64,000 nucleotides of DNA from Kluyvera cryocrescens NBRC 102467 (GCF_001571285.1 NZ_BCTM01000022.1:1-64000), one strand, 5' to 3'. Positions 19,779 through 29,425 are shown, counted from the first letter of the stretch. Notes: generated by a model not told the origin, from the letters alone. A program made the numbers and translations.

Positions 19779-22040
19779 TTACGCCTGACGCAGATTTTGC
19801 GCGGCCTTCACCATATTCGCCAGCGCCGCACGGGTTTCTGGCCAACCGCGGGTCTTCAGACCGCAGTCAGGGTTAACCCACAGACGTTCCGCCGGGATCC
19901 GCTGCTCCGCTTTCTTCAGCAGGGCTTCAATCCACTCGACGCTCGGGACGTTTGGAGAGTGAATATCATATACGCCCGGCCCGATTTCATTCGGGTAATC
20001 GAACTCTTCGAATGACTCCAGCAGCTCCATATCGGAACGCGAGGTTTCAATGGTAATCACGTCAGCATCCAGCGCCGCAATGGAATCCATGATGTCATTG
20101 AACTCGCAGTAACACATGTGGGTATGGATCTGCGTTTCGTCCTTCGCCACCGCAGCATTAATGCGGAAGGCCTCCACGCCCCATTCGAGATAGGCCGCCC
20201 AATCGCTGCGGCGCAGCGGTAAACCTTCGCGCAGTGCCGGCTCATCGATTTGAATGATACCGATACCGGCCGCCTCTAAATCCGCTACTTCATCACGTAG
20301 CGCCAGCGCAATCTGTTTGGCAATGGTTTCACGGCTCACATCTTCACGTGGGAACGACCAGCAAAGAATGGTCACTGGCCCGGTCAGCATGCCTTTCACC
20401 GGTTTGTCAGTCAGCGACTGCGCGTACTTCGCCCACTCCACGGTAATTGCTTCCGGACGGCTGACGTCGCCAATCACCACCGGTGGCTTCACGCAGCGAG
20501 AACCATAGCTCTGCACCCAGCCATTCTGGGTAAAGACAAAACCGTCCAGATGTTCGCCGAAATACTCCACCATGTCGTTACGTTCCGCTTCCCCGTGGAC
20601 CAACACATCGAGCCCCAGACGCTCCTGCTCAATAATCGCCTGCTTGATGTGCTCGGCAATACCGGTGCGATAGTTGCCGGCATCAAGATTTCCCTTTTTG
20701 AAATCCAGGCGCAGGCCGCGGATCTCGGTGGTTTGCGGGAATGAACCGATGGTCGTGGTTGGCCATGCCGGTAAATTAAAACGCGCACGCTGGGCTTCAG
20801 CGCGTACCGGATAGGCGCTATCACGCTGGCTGTCGCGTGCGGTAATCGCCGCCAGACGTTTTTCTACTGCCGCATTGTGTACGCGGGTAGAGTGACGACG
20901 GGCCTGAATCGGCGCGCTCCATTCGGTGATAGCCTTGGTATCACCGCTGTTTAGCGCATCGCGCAGCAGCGCCAGCTCAGCGCATTTTTGCAGTGCGAAG
21001 GCAAACCAGCTCTTCACCTCCGCATCGAGACGCGTTTCCACGCTGAGATCGATTGGGCTATGCAGCAGCGAACAAGAAGAGGCCACCCACAGCGTGCGTT
21101 TGCCGGCGATCTCTTTAATTTGCGCGTATTTTTCCGTGAGATCGGCGCGCCAGACGTTACGACCATTCACCAGCCCGGCAGACAGCAGCCAGTCAGCCGG
21201 CAGACGTTTGTGCAGCTCTGCGACATCATCTTTGCCGTGGACCAGGTCAACGTGCAGGCCCTGTACCGGCAGCGTGGTGATGGTATCCAGGTTTGGCGTC
21301 ACGCCTTCAAAATAGGTGGTTAGCAGCAGTTTGAGCTGCCCGGCCAGCGCATCGTATGTTGGTTTGAACGCATCCAGCCACTCTTTTGGCAGCTCCAGCA
21401 CCAGCGCCGGTTCATCGATTTGTACCCACTCGATGCCGCGTTTCGCCAGCTCGGCCAGTACCTGTTGGTAAACCGGCAGAATATCGTTCAGCAGACTCAG
21501 ACGGTCAAAGGCTTCGCCTTTCACTTTACCAAGCCACAGATAGGTGACGGGCCCCAGGAGAACGGGTTTGATCTTGTGGCCCAGTGCCAGCGCCTCGTCC
21601 ACTTCATCCAGCAGTTGGGTCCAGGTCAGCGTAAACTGCTGGCCTTTAACGAACTCCGGCACCATGTAGTGATAGTTGGTGTTAAACCATTTGGTCATTT
21701 CTGCCGCCGCCGCAGGCTCACCGGTTGGCGCGCGGCCACGGCCAATACGGAACAGGGTGTCAATATCGACGGTGCCGTCCTGGTTCTGGTGGCGAGCAGG
21801 TACGTTGCCCAGCAGCAGACTGGTCGCCAGAACGTGATCGTACCAGGCGAAGTCCCCCACCGGCAGGAGATCGATACCGGCTTGTTTCTGCTGATCCCAG
21901 TGACGGGCGCGCAGCTCGCGTCCTGTCGCCAGTAACTCTTCACGGGAGGCGTTACCCGCCCAATAGCTCTCTTGCGCTTTTTTCAGCTCACGACGCAGGC
22001 CGACGCGAGGGAAACCGAGGGTGTGGTTTTGAATAGTCAT
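19779..22040 (-). CDS. metE: Cobalamin-independent methionine synthase MetE
   Basis: MetE transfers a methyl group from 5-methyltetrahydropteroyltri-L-glutamate to homocysteine in the last step of methionine synthesis. The 753-residue enzyme has two related barrels. The zinc site of the C-terminal barrel is visible as THMCYCEF (histidine and cysteine near 641 and 643), a downstream glutamate, and the cysteine in [11 protein letters not shown] (near 726). The homocysteine region [12 protein letters not shown] is also present. Length equals E. coli MetE. It is divergent from its activator metR, with MetJ boxes between them. Confidence 0.97.
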   Translation of the reverse strand: MTIQNHTLGFPRVGLRRELKKAQESYWAGNASREELLATGRELRARHWDQQKQAGIDLLPVGDFAWYDHVLATSLLLGNVPARHQNQDGTVDIDTLFRIGRGRAPTGEPAAAAEMTKWFNTNYHYMVPEFVKGQQFTLTWTQLLDEVDEALALGHKIKPVLLGPVTYLWLGKVKGEAFDRLSLLNDILPVYQQVLAELAKRGIEWVQIDEPALVLELPKEWLDAFKPTYDALAGQLKLLLTTYFEGVTPNLDTITTLPVQGLHVDLVHGKDDVAELHKRLPADWLLSAGLVNGRNVWRADLTEKYAQIKEIAGKRTLWVASSCSLLHSPIDLSVETRLDAEVKSWFAFALQKCAELALLRDALNSGDTKAITEWSAPIQARRHSTRVHNAAVEKRLAAITARDSQRDSAYPVRAEAQRARFNLPAWPTTTIGSFPQTTEIRGLRLDFKKGNLDAGNYRTGIAEHIKQAIIEQERLGLDVLVHGEAERNDMVEYFGEHLDGFVFTQNGWVQSYGSRCVKPPVVIGDVSRPEAITVEWAKYAQSLTDKPVKGMLTGPVTILCWSFPREDVSRETIAKQIALALRDEVADLEAAGIGIIQIDEPALREGLPLRRSDWAAYLEWGVEAFRINAAVAKDETQIHTHMCYCEFNDIMDSIAALDADVITIETSRSDMELLESFEEFDYPNEIGPGVYDIHSPNVPSVEWIEALLKKAEQRIPAERLWVNPDCGLKTRGWPETRAALANMVKAAQNLRQA

Positions 22041-22103
22041 GATATGCCTCTCATAAGTATTTAAATCTTATGGATTTTCAATTTATGGAAGGCGGCATAT
22101 TCA

Positions 22104-22113
22104 TGAATATTCA
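22104..22113. promoter_or_regulatory. Possible MetR-type dyad upstream of metE
   Basis: TGAATATTCA at 22104-22113 is a perfect dyad 64 bases upstream of the metE start and overlaps a second dyad, TTCATGAA. MetR sites have TGAA and TTCA arms but usually five bases between them, so the match is only partial. The position suits an activator site for metE. Confidence 0.35.
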
Positions 22114-22187
22114 GACACTGATTTGAGCCAGTCACTGAGCGCATGAACGCAGCCAACGCACCATAAATTTAAAAGACCATGGATTTT

Positions 22188-22211
22188 AGACGTCCAGATG
22201 TTTACACATCC
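22188..22211. promoter_or_regulatory. MetJ operator: three tandem met boxes between metE and metR
   Basis: Three contiguous 8-mers, AGACGTCC, AGATGTTT and ACACATCC, match the met box AGACGTCT at 7, 6 and 5 positions. MetJ with S-adenosylmethionine binds tandem met boxes cooperatively. This is the right place to repress metR and possibly metE. Confidence 0.7.
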
Positions 22212-22274
22212 ATAATCGACAGGTACTGTATATTCCTCAAGCGCAAATTGTTCATGCCGAAGTGAAGGACTTTC

Positions 22275-23228
22275 ATGATCGAGATTAAACACCTGAAAAC
22301 GCTCCAGGCGTTGCGGAATAGTGGTTCGCTAGCGGCCGCCGCTGCGACGCTGCACCAGACCCAATCCGCCCTTTCTCACCAGTTCAGCGATCTGGAACAG
22401 CGCCTTGGCTTTCGGCTATTTGTGCGTAAGAGCCAGCCATTACGCTTTACGCCACAAGGCGAGATCCTGCTGCAGTTGGCAAACCAGGTGCTGCCGCAGA
22501 TTGGTCAGGCGCTGCAGGCCTGTAATGAACCGCAGCAGGCGACGCTGCGCATCGCGATTGAATGCCACAGCTGTATTCAGTGGCTGACGCCCGCGCTGGA
22601 GAATTTCCATAAGCAGTGGCCGCAGGTCGAGATGGACTTTAAGTCCGGCGTCACCTTCGACCCACAGCCAGCTCTACAGCAAAGCGAACTGGATATCGTA
22701 CTGACCTCCGACATCCTGCCGCGCAGCGGTCTGCACTACTCACCAATGTTTGATTTTGAAGTGCGTCTGGTGCTGTCGCCGGATCACCCGCTGGCGGCCA
22801 AAGCCCGCATTACGCCAGAAGATTTAGCGGCAGAAACGCTGCTAATTTACCCGGTGCAGCGCCAGCGTCTGGATATCTGGCGTCACTTCCTGCTGCCAGC
22901 CGGTATCAGCCCACAGCTTAAAAGCGTGGATAACACTCTGCTGCTGATTCAGATGGTGTCAGCGCGCATGGGCATTGCCGCGCTGCCGCACTGGGTGGTG
23001 GAGAGTTTTGAGCGCCAGGGCCTTATTGTGACCAAAACCCTGGGCGAAGGCCTGTGGAGCCGGCTGTACGCCGCCGTGCGCGATGGCGAGCAGCGTCAGC
23101 CGGTGATGGATGCGTTTATTCGCTCAGCGCGGAACCACGCTTGCGATCATCTGCCGTTTGTGAAGAATGCGGAGCGACCCAACGCCGATGTACCCACAGT
23201 GAGGCCAGGATCACCGCAGCCCCTGTAA
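22275..23228 (+). CDS. metR: LysR-type transcriptional activator MetR
   Basis: MetR is the homocysteine-responsive LysR-family regulator of metE, metH and related genes. The 317-residue protein has the N-terminal winged helix-turn-helix ([20 protein letters not shown], then [15 protein letters not shown], residues 5-40) and a periplasmic-binding-like effector domain from about 90. Length equals E. coli MetR. A GAAGGA ribosome site precedes the ATG. The last 113 bases run antisense to the end of yigM, yet both reading frames keep their conserved C termini. Confidence 0.96.
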   Translation: MIEIKHLKTLQALRNSGSLAAAAATLHQTQSALSHQFSDLEQRLGFRLFVRKSQPLRFTPQGEILLQLANQVLPQIGQALQACNEPQQATLRIAIECHSCIQWLTPALENFHKQWPQVEMDFKSGVTFDPQPALQQSELDIVLTSDILPRSGLHYSPMFDFEVRLVLSPDHPLAAKARITPEDLAAETLLIYPVQRQRLDIWRHFLLPAGISPQLKSVDNTLLLIQMVSARMGIAALPHWVVESFERQGLIVTKTLGEGLWSRLYAAVRDGEQRQPVMDAFIRSARNHACDHLPFVKNAERPNADVPTVRPGSPQPL

Positions 23229-24015
23229 GGAAGGTCGGCCAGTGAGGCTGTTGGTGCCAAATGGCCAGGTTAACCAGCAGCCCCGCAGGCACATGCATGT
23301 TGTTCATGATGCCTAGCGTACCGGCGTCCACCTGAGTGGCACCGTAGTTCCACATAAAGTAACCAATCCCCGAAGCCACCACGCCAAGAAATACCAGAAT
23401 GCCCCACTGCGGCATCGTTTCCGGCATTTTCTGCGCATTCCCGAGAAGCGACCAGGCCACCACCGCCACCGCAAACGCCCCCAGATAGAACCAGGCAAAG
23501 GCGTTGTGCTGCGGCATAGGGCGGGTTTCCATCAGGCGCTTGTAGCCCACCATCCCGATAGCAAACGTAATATTGGAGAGCTGAACCAGCAGAAGTCCCA
23601 TCCAGAAATGGCTGGTCACGTGATCATAGCGAATAATCCCTGCGCCAATCACCGCCAGCAGCGCGCTGAAAGCATAGCTCCAGCGCAGGCGACGCCCGCT
23701 CATCAGGTCGTAAATCAAGGTGATGTAGAGCGGCGTCAGCACGGTAAACAGCAGCAGCTCCGAAACGGTCAGGTACAGATAGGCCCGGAAGCTCAGCATA
23801 TACATGATGCCCAGCTGCATCGCGCCCACCAACATATACAGGCCGATAGTTTTCAGGCTGTGTCCGCGCGTACGCAGAAACGGCAAAAACACCAGCGCAG
23901 CAAGGCCGACGCGCACCAGCACGGCAAAATAGCTGTCAATGTGTCCGGCAAGATACTCGCCGTAAAAGCTAAACGAGAAGGCCCACAGGATCGTGGTAAT
24001 AATCAGGAGCGCCAC
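23116..24015 (-). CDS. yigM: Biotin transporter YigM (BioP), EamA/DMT family
   Basis: YigM is the biotin importer of E. coli and a single-component secondary transporter of the drug/metabolite (EamA) superfamily. The 299-residue protein has about ten membrane spans in two EamA halves ([20 protein letters not shown] at the N terminus, [20 protein letters not shown] near 230) and a short polar tail. Length equals E. coli YigM. The start is GTG (24015), as in E. coli, and I see no strong ribosome site before it. A long palindrome directly abuts this start. The 3' end overlaps metR by 113 bases in convergent orientation. Confidence 0.93.
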   Translation of the reverse strand: MALLIITTILWAFSFSFYGEYLAGHIDSYFAVLVRVGLAALVFLPFLRTRGHSLKTIGLYMLVGAMQLGIMYMLSFRAYLYLTVSELLLFTVLTPLYITLIYDLMSGRRLRWSYAFSALLAVIGAGIIRYDHVTSHFWMGLLLVQLSNITFAIGMVGYKRLMETRPMPQHNAFAWFYLGAFAVAVVAWSLLGNAQKMPETMPQWGILVFLGVVASGIGYFMWNYGATQVDAGTLGIMNNMHVPAGLLVNLAIWHQQPHWPTFLTGAAVILASLWVHRRWVAPHSSQTADDRKRGSALSE

Positions 24016-24048
24016 AATGAATGTCTCATAGGAAGATGAGCATTCATT
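24016..24048. promoter_or_regulatory. Long palindrome abutting the yigM start codon
   Basis: AATGAATG-T-CTCAT (24016-24029) is mirrored by ATGAG-CATTCATT (24036-24048): thirteen paired bases with one bulged T and a six-base centre. The element touches the GTG start codon of yigM. In RNA it would enclose the only GAGA that could serve as a ribosome site. In DNA it could be a dimeric repressor operator. It does not match the BirA operator (TTGTAAACC and its inverse) that I would expect for biotin control. Confidence 0.6.
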
Positions 24049-24064
24049 GTAGCGGAGATGTTAG

Positions 24065-24097
24065 TTGACAACTGACCACTTAATAGCCAGTCGTCAA
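24065..24097 (-). repeat. Inverted repeat in the yigL-yigM intergenic region
   Basis: Twelve-base arms at 24065-24076 and 24086-24097 surround a nine-base loop. Both apparent mismatches become G-U wobble pairs in RNA made from the minus strand, which is the direction of yigL and yigM. No T-run follows, so it is not a typical intrinsic terminator. Confidence 0.5.
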
Positions 24098-24100
24098 TGT

Positions 24101-24901
24101 TTAATCCAGGTACAGCTGACGCAGGTAGTGTGGTACCGCGTCATCGGCGTTAGAGCCAATCACTTCGAGTTCTGGGTGCAGATCTTTCAGGCGCTGATGC
24201 GCACCTTCCATAATGCAGCCTTTACCTGCCATCGACAGCATCTCGGCATCGTTCATCCCGTCGCCAAAAGCAATACAGTCTTTGAGCGTGTAACCCATCG
24301 CTTTAGCAACCGCTTCCAGCGCATGGCCTTTCGACACACCACCCGCCATCACTTCCAGACAGGTCAACGTGGAGAAACTAACGTTCACACGATCGCCCCA
24401 GCGCGCGTTAATCGCCTGCTCTAGCGGGAGCAGCGTTTCATGGCTATTGCAGGTAAAGAACACTTTGCTGACGCCTTCGGCTTCCAGCAGGCCCGGTTCG
24501 TAGAGCGTGTAGTTGAAGACCGCTTCTTTGAAGAAACGCATCTCTTCCGGACGGTGACGGTTCATGAACCACTCGTCTTCACGGTAAACGTTGGTGACGA
24601 TGTCCGGGTTTGCATGCACGATCCCGAAGAGATCGGCAGCAATGTCGCTATCCAGGTTATGGGCGAAGACCTGTTTTCCCTCGGCATCGTGCACGCGCGC
24701 GCCATTGGAGGTGATCATATACGATTTGATCCCGAGGTTATCGCGGATCTGCCCAACATCAATGTAGTGACGTCCGGTGGCGAAGACGAAGTTCAGGCCG
24801 CGTGCGGTCAGCAGCTTCAACGTCTCTTTCGCATACGGCGTTAAGTGGTGGTCAGGGGAGAGTAAGGTGCCATCTAAATCAGACGCAACGACCTGGTACA
24901 T
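24101..24901 (-). CDS. yigL: HAD-superfamily phosphatase YigL (Cof type)
   Basis: YigL is a cytoplasmic haloacid-dehalogenase phosphatase. In E. coli it dephosphorylates sugar phosphates and pyridoxal phosphate, and its mRNA is stabilised by the small RNA SgrS during glucose-phosphate stress. The 266-residue protein has motif I ASDLDGTLLSPDH (nucleophile Asp near 8), motif II FATGRHY, motif III with the lysine in GGVSKGHALE (near 190) and motif IV AFGDGMNDAEML (near 215). Length equals E. coli YigL. It lies 41 bases after pldB on the same strand. In E. coli, SgrS acts on a processed pldB-yigL transcript, and the shared orientation here fits that. Confidence 0.94.
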   Translation of the reverse strand: MYQVVASDLDGTLLSPDHHLTPYAKETLKLLTARGLNFVFATGRHYIDVGQIRDNLGIKSYMITSNGARVHDAEGKQVFAHNLDSDIAADLFGIVHANPDIVTNVYREDEWFMNRHRPEEMRFFKEAVFNYTLYEPGLLEAEGVSKVFFTCNSHETLLPLEQAINARWGDRVNVSFSTLTCLEVMAGGVSKGHALEAVAKAMGYTLKDCIAFGDGMNDAEMLSMAGKGCIMEGAHQRLKDLHPELEVIGSNADDAVPHYLRQLYLD

Positions 24902-24942
24902 AAACGAATTTAACCTCTAAACAGTGCGGCGCTGGCGCCGAA

Positions 24943-25935
24943 TTAATGATGTCGATGGAAAAAATCGACAATGGCAGTGAGTGCGACCGATCGCATAGCG
25001 TCCTTTTCAAAAAGGATCTCATGATAGGCGCCTTGTATGACAAGCGGCTTACCGCCATCACAAGGATGGCCCGCTTCGGCGCGAATAGTACAGTAGCGGT
25101 CGTGCATGCGGTTATCAACAACCCGCTCTTCTTCCGCCTGAATCAGCAGGACCGGGAAAGTATCTTGTGCGGCGTTTGCAAGGATGTTCTCCCCCGCCAG
25201 AATCCCTTCCCGCACCCAATGATAGGTGGGACCGCCGACGCGAAGCTGCGGTTCATCAGCATAAAAACGAACATTCCGCCGATAGCGCTCGCGGCTGTGG
25301 GTCAACACATTAACGCTGAATGGCAGCGCGTGCCATCGTCCGGTCCCCATCGCATACCCTTCCCGAAGACGCTGATGGCCCTCAGCCCAATCGAGAAGCG
25401 GCCGGACAACCCACTCCGGCAAGCGCATGATAATACCGAACATCGGCGCGCAAAGCGCGATAGCATCACAGCCCTGTGGTTTACGTTGCAGAAACTGCGT
25501 CGCAATCGCCCCACCCATGGAATGCGCGAGAATAAACCGCTGGCGCCAGCGACCCGGTAATACCTCTTGCTGCCAGAAGGCCTCAAGATCATCCACATAA
25601 TCGCTGAATTTCGCCACATGACCACGATGCGAGTCCGAAAGCATACGTCCGGAACGCCCCTGGCCCCGGTGGTCGATGATTAACACATCAAACCCACTGT
25701 GGAAGAGATCGTACGCCAGCTCGGCATACTTCACGTAGCTTTCAATGCGCCCAGGGCACACGACGATTACCCGGTCATGCGCAGGCGAACTGAAACGAAC
25801 AAACCATACCGGAACGCTATCCACGCCGATAAATGCGGCTTCTTCCCGACCGTGCCAGAAATCCATTAAGCGGCCGGTCGTAAACGCAGCGAACGCGTTT
25901 TCTCTTGTATTCCAATCCTTTTGCTGTTGAAACAT
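24943..25935 (-). CDS. pldB: Lysophospholipase L2 PldB
   Basis: PldB hydrolyses lysophospholipids, especially 2-acylglycerophosphoethanolamine, at the inner membrane. The 330-residue alpha/beta hydrolase has the serine in LAHSMGGAIATQF (near 140), the oxyanion segment IIDHRGQGRSGR (near 100), the acid in QAEEERVVDNRMHD and the histidine in IQGAYHEILFEKD (near 310). The reading frame is open 37 codons upstream, but the ATG at 25935 has GGAAGC before it and gives the family start MFQQQKDW. It is about 10 residues shorter than E. coli PldB at the C terminus. It is divergent from rhtB. Confidence 0.94.
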   Translation of the reverse strand: MFQQQKDWNTRENAFAAFTTGRLMDFWHGREEAAFIGVDSVPVWFVRFSSPAHDRVIVVCPGRIESYVKYAELAYDLFHSGFDVLIIDHRGQGRSGRMLSDSHRGHVAKFSDYVDDLEAFWQQEVLPGRWRQRFILAHSMGGAIATQFLQRKPQGCDAIALCAPMFGIIMRLPEWVVRPLLDWAEGHQRLREGYAMGTGRWHALPFSVNVLTHSRERYRRNVRFYADEPQLRVGGPTYHWVREGILAGENILANAAQDTFPVLLIQAEEERVVDNRMHDRYCTIRAEAGHPCDGGKPLVIQGAYHEILFEKDAMRSVALTAIVDFFHRHH

Positions 25936-26044
25936 CGGGCTTCCACCCCAGTTAACCGCTGAAAATCGTTTTTTCGTGACGCCTGACACAGCGCCCATAC
26001 AATAGCGTATTGTGGCATAAAAACAGACAATCAGGGAGATTCTC

Positions 26045-26665
26045 ATGACCTTTGAATGGTGGTTCGCCTACCTGCTCACATCCATCATACTCAGCCTGTC
26101 GCCAGGCTCAGGGGCGATCAATACCATGACCACTTCAATCAACCATGGCTATCGCGGGGCGGCGGCGTCGATCGCCGGTTTGCAGACCGGGCTTGGCATC
26201 CATATCGTTTTGGTCGGCGTAGGGCTCGGGACACTGTTTTCCCGTTCGCTACTGGCGTTTGAAATCCTGAAATGGGCCGGTGTAGCCTATCTTATCTGGC
26301 TGGGCATTCAGCAGTGGCGGGCAGCGGGGGCTATCGACCTCAATACGCTGGCGAAAACCCAGAGCCGCGGCAAACTGTTTCAGCGAGCGGTGTTTGTGAA
26401 CCTGACGAACCCAAAAAGCATCGTCTTTCTCGCCGCCCTCTTCCCGCAGTTCATTGTCCCTGACCAGCCGCAGGTTATGCAGTACCTCATTCTTGGCGTA
26501 ACCACGATTGTCGTCGATATCATCGTGATGATTGGCTACGCTACCCTGGCACAGCGGATTGCGGTATGGATCAAAGGGCCAAAACAGATGAAGGCATTGA
26601 ATAAAGTATTCGGTTCGTTGTTTATGCTGGTCGGTGCGCTGCTGGCGTCGGCACGTCACGCGTAA
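26045..26665 (+). CDS. rhtB: Homoserine/homoserine lactone efflux protein RhtB
   Basis: RhtB is an inner-membrane exporter of homoserine and homoserine lactone in the LysE/RhtB superfamily. The 206-residue protein has five to six membrane spans. The family signature [21 protein letters not shown] is seen in the first loop (residues 17-37) and [18 protein letters not shown] near 118. Length equals E. coli RhtB. It is divergent from pldB and convergent with its paralogue rhtC. Confidence 0.95.
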   Translation: MTFEWWFAYLLTSIILSLSPGSGAINTMTTSINHGYRGAAASIAGLQTGLGIHIVLVGVGLGTLFSRSLLAFEILKWAGVAYLIWLGIQQWRAAGAIDLNTLAKTQSRGKLFQRAVFVNLTNPKSIVFLAALFPQFIVPDQPQVMQYLILGVTTIVVDIIVMIGYATLAQRIAVWIKGPKQMKALNKVFGSLFMLVGALLASARHA

Positions 26666-26683
26666 TGAGATAAGAAAGAAGGG

Positions 26684-26708
26684 AGCCCACCCATCAACGG
26701 CGTGGGCT
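26684..26708 (-). terminator. Weak terminator-like hairpin of rhtC
   Basis: AGCCCAC (26684-26690) pairs with GTGGGCT (26702-26708) across an 11-base loop. On the minus strand CCCTTCTTTCTTA follows, so the T-tract is interrupted. It lies between the converging rhtB and rhtC. Confidence 0.4.
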
Positions 26709-26713
26709 AAAAA

Positions 26714-27337
26714 TTAGCGTGAAATAATCAGGTGAATCCCGAAACCGGCGAACAGCGTTCCCGCCACACCGTCAATCCACTTCGCCGCACGCTGATAGCC
26801 ACGACGCATCGTCGGCAGCGCAAACAGACTTGCCACCACGGTAAACCAGGCCAGCGTTTCCACGATAATGAGCACGAAAATGCCCCAGCGTTCACCGGCA
26901 CCCACGCTATCGCCAACAAACAGCGAGAATACGGAGCCAAAATAGATAATCGCCTTTGGGTTAGCGAGGTTAGTCAGCAGGCCTTTCATAAAGCTGCGTC
27001 CCCTTTGCGCCAGTTCCACCTGCGGCTCAGCACCCTGCGCCGATTTTTCTTTCTTCAGCGCCCCACGCAGCATCTGGTAGCCCATCCAGCACAGATACAG
27101 GCCGCCGCCAACCATGATAATGGTATGCAGCCAGGCCATTTTTTCGATAATCAGGTGTAGCCCGAGCAGCGCAACGCCCGCCCAGACCATTACGCCGCAG
27201 GTAATACCCAGCACGCCCATCATCGCTTCTTTGCGCGAACGGCTGACGGCAGTCTGAGAAACAAAAAAGAAGTCCGGCCCAGGGCTCATCAACGCAATGA
27301 TGTGCACCAGCGCCACGGTAAGGAACAGCGTTATCAT
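26714..27337 (-). CDS. rhtC: Threonine efflux protein RhtC
   Basis: RhtC is an inner-membrane threonine exporter, a LysE/RhtB superfamily paralogue of the neighbouring RhtB. From the ATG at 27337 the product has 207 residues. The signature is ALMSPGPDFFFVSQTAVSRSRK (near 15-36), with NLANPKAIIYFGSVFSLF near 120. The frame continues 23 codons upstream, but the ATG at 27337 (then ATTACG... reading ITLFLTVALVH) fits the E. coli start within one residue and has TAGGT upstream. It is convergent with rhtB and downstream of recQ on the same strand. Confidence 0.93.
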   Translation of the reverse strand: MITLFLTVALVHIIALMSPGPDFFFVSQTAVSRSRKEAMMGVLGITCGVMVWAGVALLGLHLIIEKMAWLHTIIMVGGGLYLCWMGYQMLRGALKKEKSAQGAEPQVELAQRGRSFMKGLLTNLANPKAIIYFGSVFSLFVGDSVGAGERWGIFVLIIVETLAWFTVVASLFALPTMRRGYQRAAKWIDGVAGTLFAGFGIHLIISR

Positions 27338-27544
27338 GATAGACCTACCAAACAAGACGATAAATTTGCGGAAAAATTGTACGGCAAAAGCGGTACGCAA
27401 AATCATTCAAGCGGTATCAAGGCGATAAGGGAGCGATTCCCCCGCACGAGTACATCAGTACATCGCTGGGATTAACGACCGCGGCCAACGCGGTGGCCGT
27501 TTGAAGGATGCAGTCTACATCCTGACACTTTTTCCACCCACTGA
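27338..27544. other. Intergenic region recQ-rhtC with several small stem-loops
   Basis: No gene is seen. The region holds two short hairpins, GGATG/CATCC (27506-27522) and CGGCCA/TGGCCG (27482-27499), and a direct repeat TACATC AG TACATC (27451-27464). Neither hairpin has a T-run on the minus strand, so I do not call a recQ terminator. An rhtC promoter should lie here but I could not place one. Confidence 0.5.
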
Positions 27545-29374
27545 CTACTCTTCATCGTCTCCATCGACATGGGCGCGGATCAGCGCCAGGAATTCGCGTC
27601 CAAAGCGTTCCAGTTTACGCGTCCCAACGCCGTTCACGCTGAGCATATCGCCCGGCGATACCGGCATTTGTTCAGCCATTTCGATAAGCGTCGCGTCGTT
27701 GAAGACGACATATGGTGGGATATTTTCTTCATCAGCAATGGCTTTCCGCAATTTGCGCAATTTGGAGAACAGCTGACGGTCATAGTTGCCTACCGCCGCT
27801 TTTTGCATCACGCGCGGTTTTAGTGCCACGATACGCGGCACCGCAAGCTGGAGCGGCACTTCACCACGCAGCACCGGACGAGCGGCATCGGTCAACTGTA
27901 ATGCCGAATGTTGGGCGATATTCTGGGTGACAAAACCGAGATGAATCAGTTGGCGGATCACGCTCACCCAGTGCTCGTGACTCTTTTCACGGCCCATGCC
28001 ATACACTTTCAGTTTGTCATGGCCAAACTCGCGAATACGCTGGCTGTTCGCACCGCGAATCACTTCCACCACGTAGCCCATACCGAAGCGCTGGTTAACG
28101 CGCCCGATGGTAGAGAGCGCAATTTGCGCATCCTGTGCGCCATCATACTGTTTTGGCGGATCGAGACAGATATCGCAGTTGCCGCACGGCTCCTGACGCC
28201 CTTCACCAAAATAGTTCAGCAGCACCAGACGACGGCAGGTCTGCGCTTCGGCAAAGGCTCCCATCGCATTGAGCTTATGGCGTTCAATATCCAGCAGCAT
28301 ACCCGCCGGTTTCTCTTCGAGGCAGCGGCGCAGCCAGGCCATATCGGCCGGGTCGTAAAACAGCATCGCTTCCGCAGGCAGACCATCGCGCCCGGCGCGA
28401 CCGGTCTCCTGATAATAAGATTCGATATTGCGAGGGATATCAAAGTGCACGACAAAGCGCACGTTTGGCTTGTTAATGCCCATGCCAAACGCCACGGTGG
28501 CGACCACAATCTGCAAATCGTCACGCTGAAACTTCTCCTGAACATCCGCGCGAACCTCATTCTCAAGCCCGGCGTGATAGGCTCCCGCGCTAATGCCACG
28601 GCTTTGCAGACGGGCAGCCGTGTCTTCCACCTTCGAGCGGCTGTTGCAGTAGATAATGCCCGACTTGCCTTTTTGTTCCTGCACGTAGCGCATCAGCTGG
28701 TCGAGAGGCTTAAACTTCTCCATCAGCATGTAGCGAATGTTCGGGCGATCGAAGCTGCTGATCTGGATATAGGGGTCGTTGAGCCCGAGCAGGCGCACGA
28801 TATCATTACGGGTAGTGTCATCCGCAGTGGCGGTCAACGCCATAAACGGCAGCGCCGGGAAGCGCTGGCGCAGGTGGCCAAGCGCCGCATATTCCGGGCG
28901 GAAATCGTGGCCCCACTGGGAAATACAGTGCGCTTCATCCACCGCCAGCATCACTGGGTTCCAGTGAGCCAGATGTTCGAGGAAGTTATCCAGCATCAGG
29001 CGTTCCGGGGCAATATAGAGCAGACGAATCTGCCCAGTACGACACCCGGCCATGACTTCCTGCTGCTGTTCGCGAGTCTGGGTGGAGTTAATGCAAGCCG
29101 CCGCAACACCGTTCGCCAGTAGCTGGTCGACCTGGTCTTTCATCAGGGAAATCAATGGTGAAACCACGACCGTCAGGCCATCAAGCACCAACGCGGGGAT
29201 CTGATAACACAGCGACTTGCCGCCGCCGGTTGGCATCACGACTAAGCAGTCGCGCCCTTCCAGCACGGTATCAATGATGGTTTCCTGGCCTGGGCGGAAC
29301 TGCTGATAGCCAAAGGTCTCCTGCAAAACCTGTTTAGCCAGCGCTCCCTGATTCAAAACTTCCGCCTGTGCCAC
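27545..29374 (-). CDS. recQ: ATP-dependent DNA helicase RecQ
   Basis: RecQ is a 3'-5' helicase acting in RecF-pathway recombination and at stalled forks. From the GTG at 29374 it has 609 residues, the E. coli length, starting MAQAEVLNQ. Domains are two RecA-like lobes with Walker [15 protein letters not shown] (near 50), [16 protein letters not shown] (near 145) and the arginine-finger region [12 protein letters not shown] (near 325). The RQC zinc site follows ([12 protein letters not shown]...CGNCDIC, near 380-400), then a winged helix and a C-terminal HRDC domain (after about 530). An ATG five codons upstream is an alternative start. The pldA terminator ends only 17 bases before the GTG. 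Confidence 0.96.
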   Translation of the reverse strand: MAQAEVLNQGALAKQVLQETFGYQQFRPGQETIIDTVLEGRDCLVVMPTGGGKSLCYQIPALVLDGLTVVVSPLISLMKDQVDQLLANGVAAACINSTQTREQQQEVMAGCRTGQIRLLYIAPERLMLDNFLEHLAHWNPVMLAVDEAHCISQWGHDFRPEYAALGHLRQRFPALPFMALTATADDTTRNDIVRLLGLNDPYIQISSFDRPNIRYMLMEKFKPLDQLMRYVQEQKGKSGIIYCNSRSKVEDTAARLQSRGISAGAYHAGLENEVRADVQEKFQRDDLQIVVATVAFGMGINKPNVRFVVHFDIPRNIESYYQETGRAGRDGLPAEAMLFYDPADMAWLRRCLEEKPAGMLLDIERHKLNAMGAFAEAQTCRRLVLLNYFGEGRQEPCGNCDICLDPPKQYDGAQDAQIALSTIGRVNQRFGMGYVVEVIRGANSQRIREFGHDKLKVYGMGREKSHEHWVSVIRQLIHLGFVTQNIAQHSALQLTDAARPVLRGEVPLQLAVPRIVALKPRVMQKAAVGNYDRQLFSKLRKLRKAIADEENIPPYVVFNDATLIEMAEQMPVSPGDMLSVNGVGTRKLERFGREFLALIRAHVDGDDEE

Positions 29375-29390
29375 ATTGACCCCATTCACC

Positions 29391-29425
29391 GTAAAATAAA
29401 AGCAGGCGCTATTTTCAGCGCCTGC
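29391..29425 (-). terminator. Intrinsic terminator of pldA, immediately upstream of recQ
   Basis: GCAGGCGCT (29402-29410) pairs perfectly with AGCGCCTGC (29417-29425) around a six-base loop. On the minus strand TTTTATTTT follows. It terminates pldA and lies directly before the recQ start. Confidence 0.8.

Noticed and set aside
25936-26046. 37-codon N-terminal extension of pldB
   Set aside because: It would overlap the rhtB start region and removes the divergent promoter space. The ATG at 25935 has a ribosome site and family start.
27908-29122. 404-codon plus-strand frame antisense to recQ
   Set aside because: It is the mirror of the recQ coding sequence, rich in H, R and Q as expected from antisense of a GC-rich gene, with no recognisable domain.
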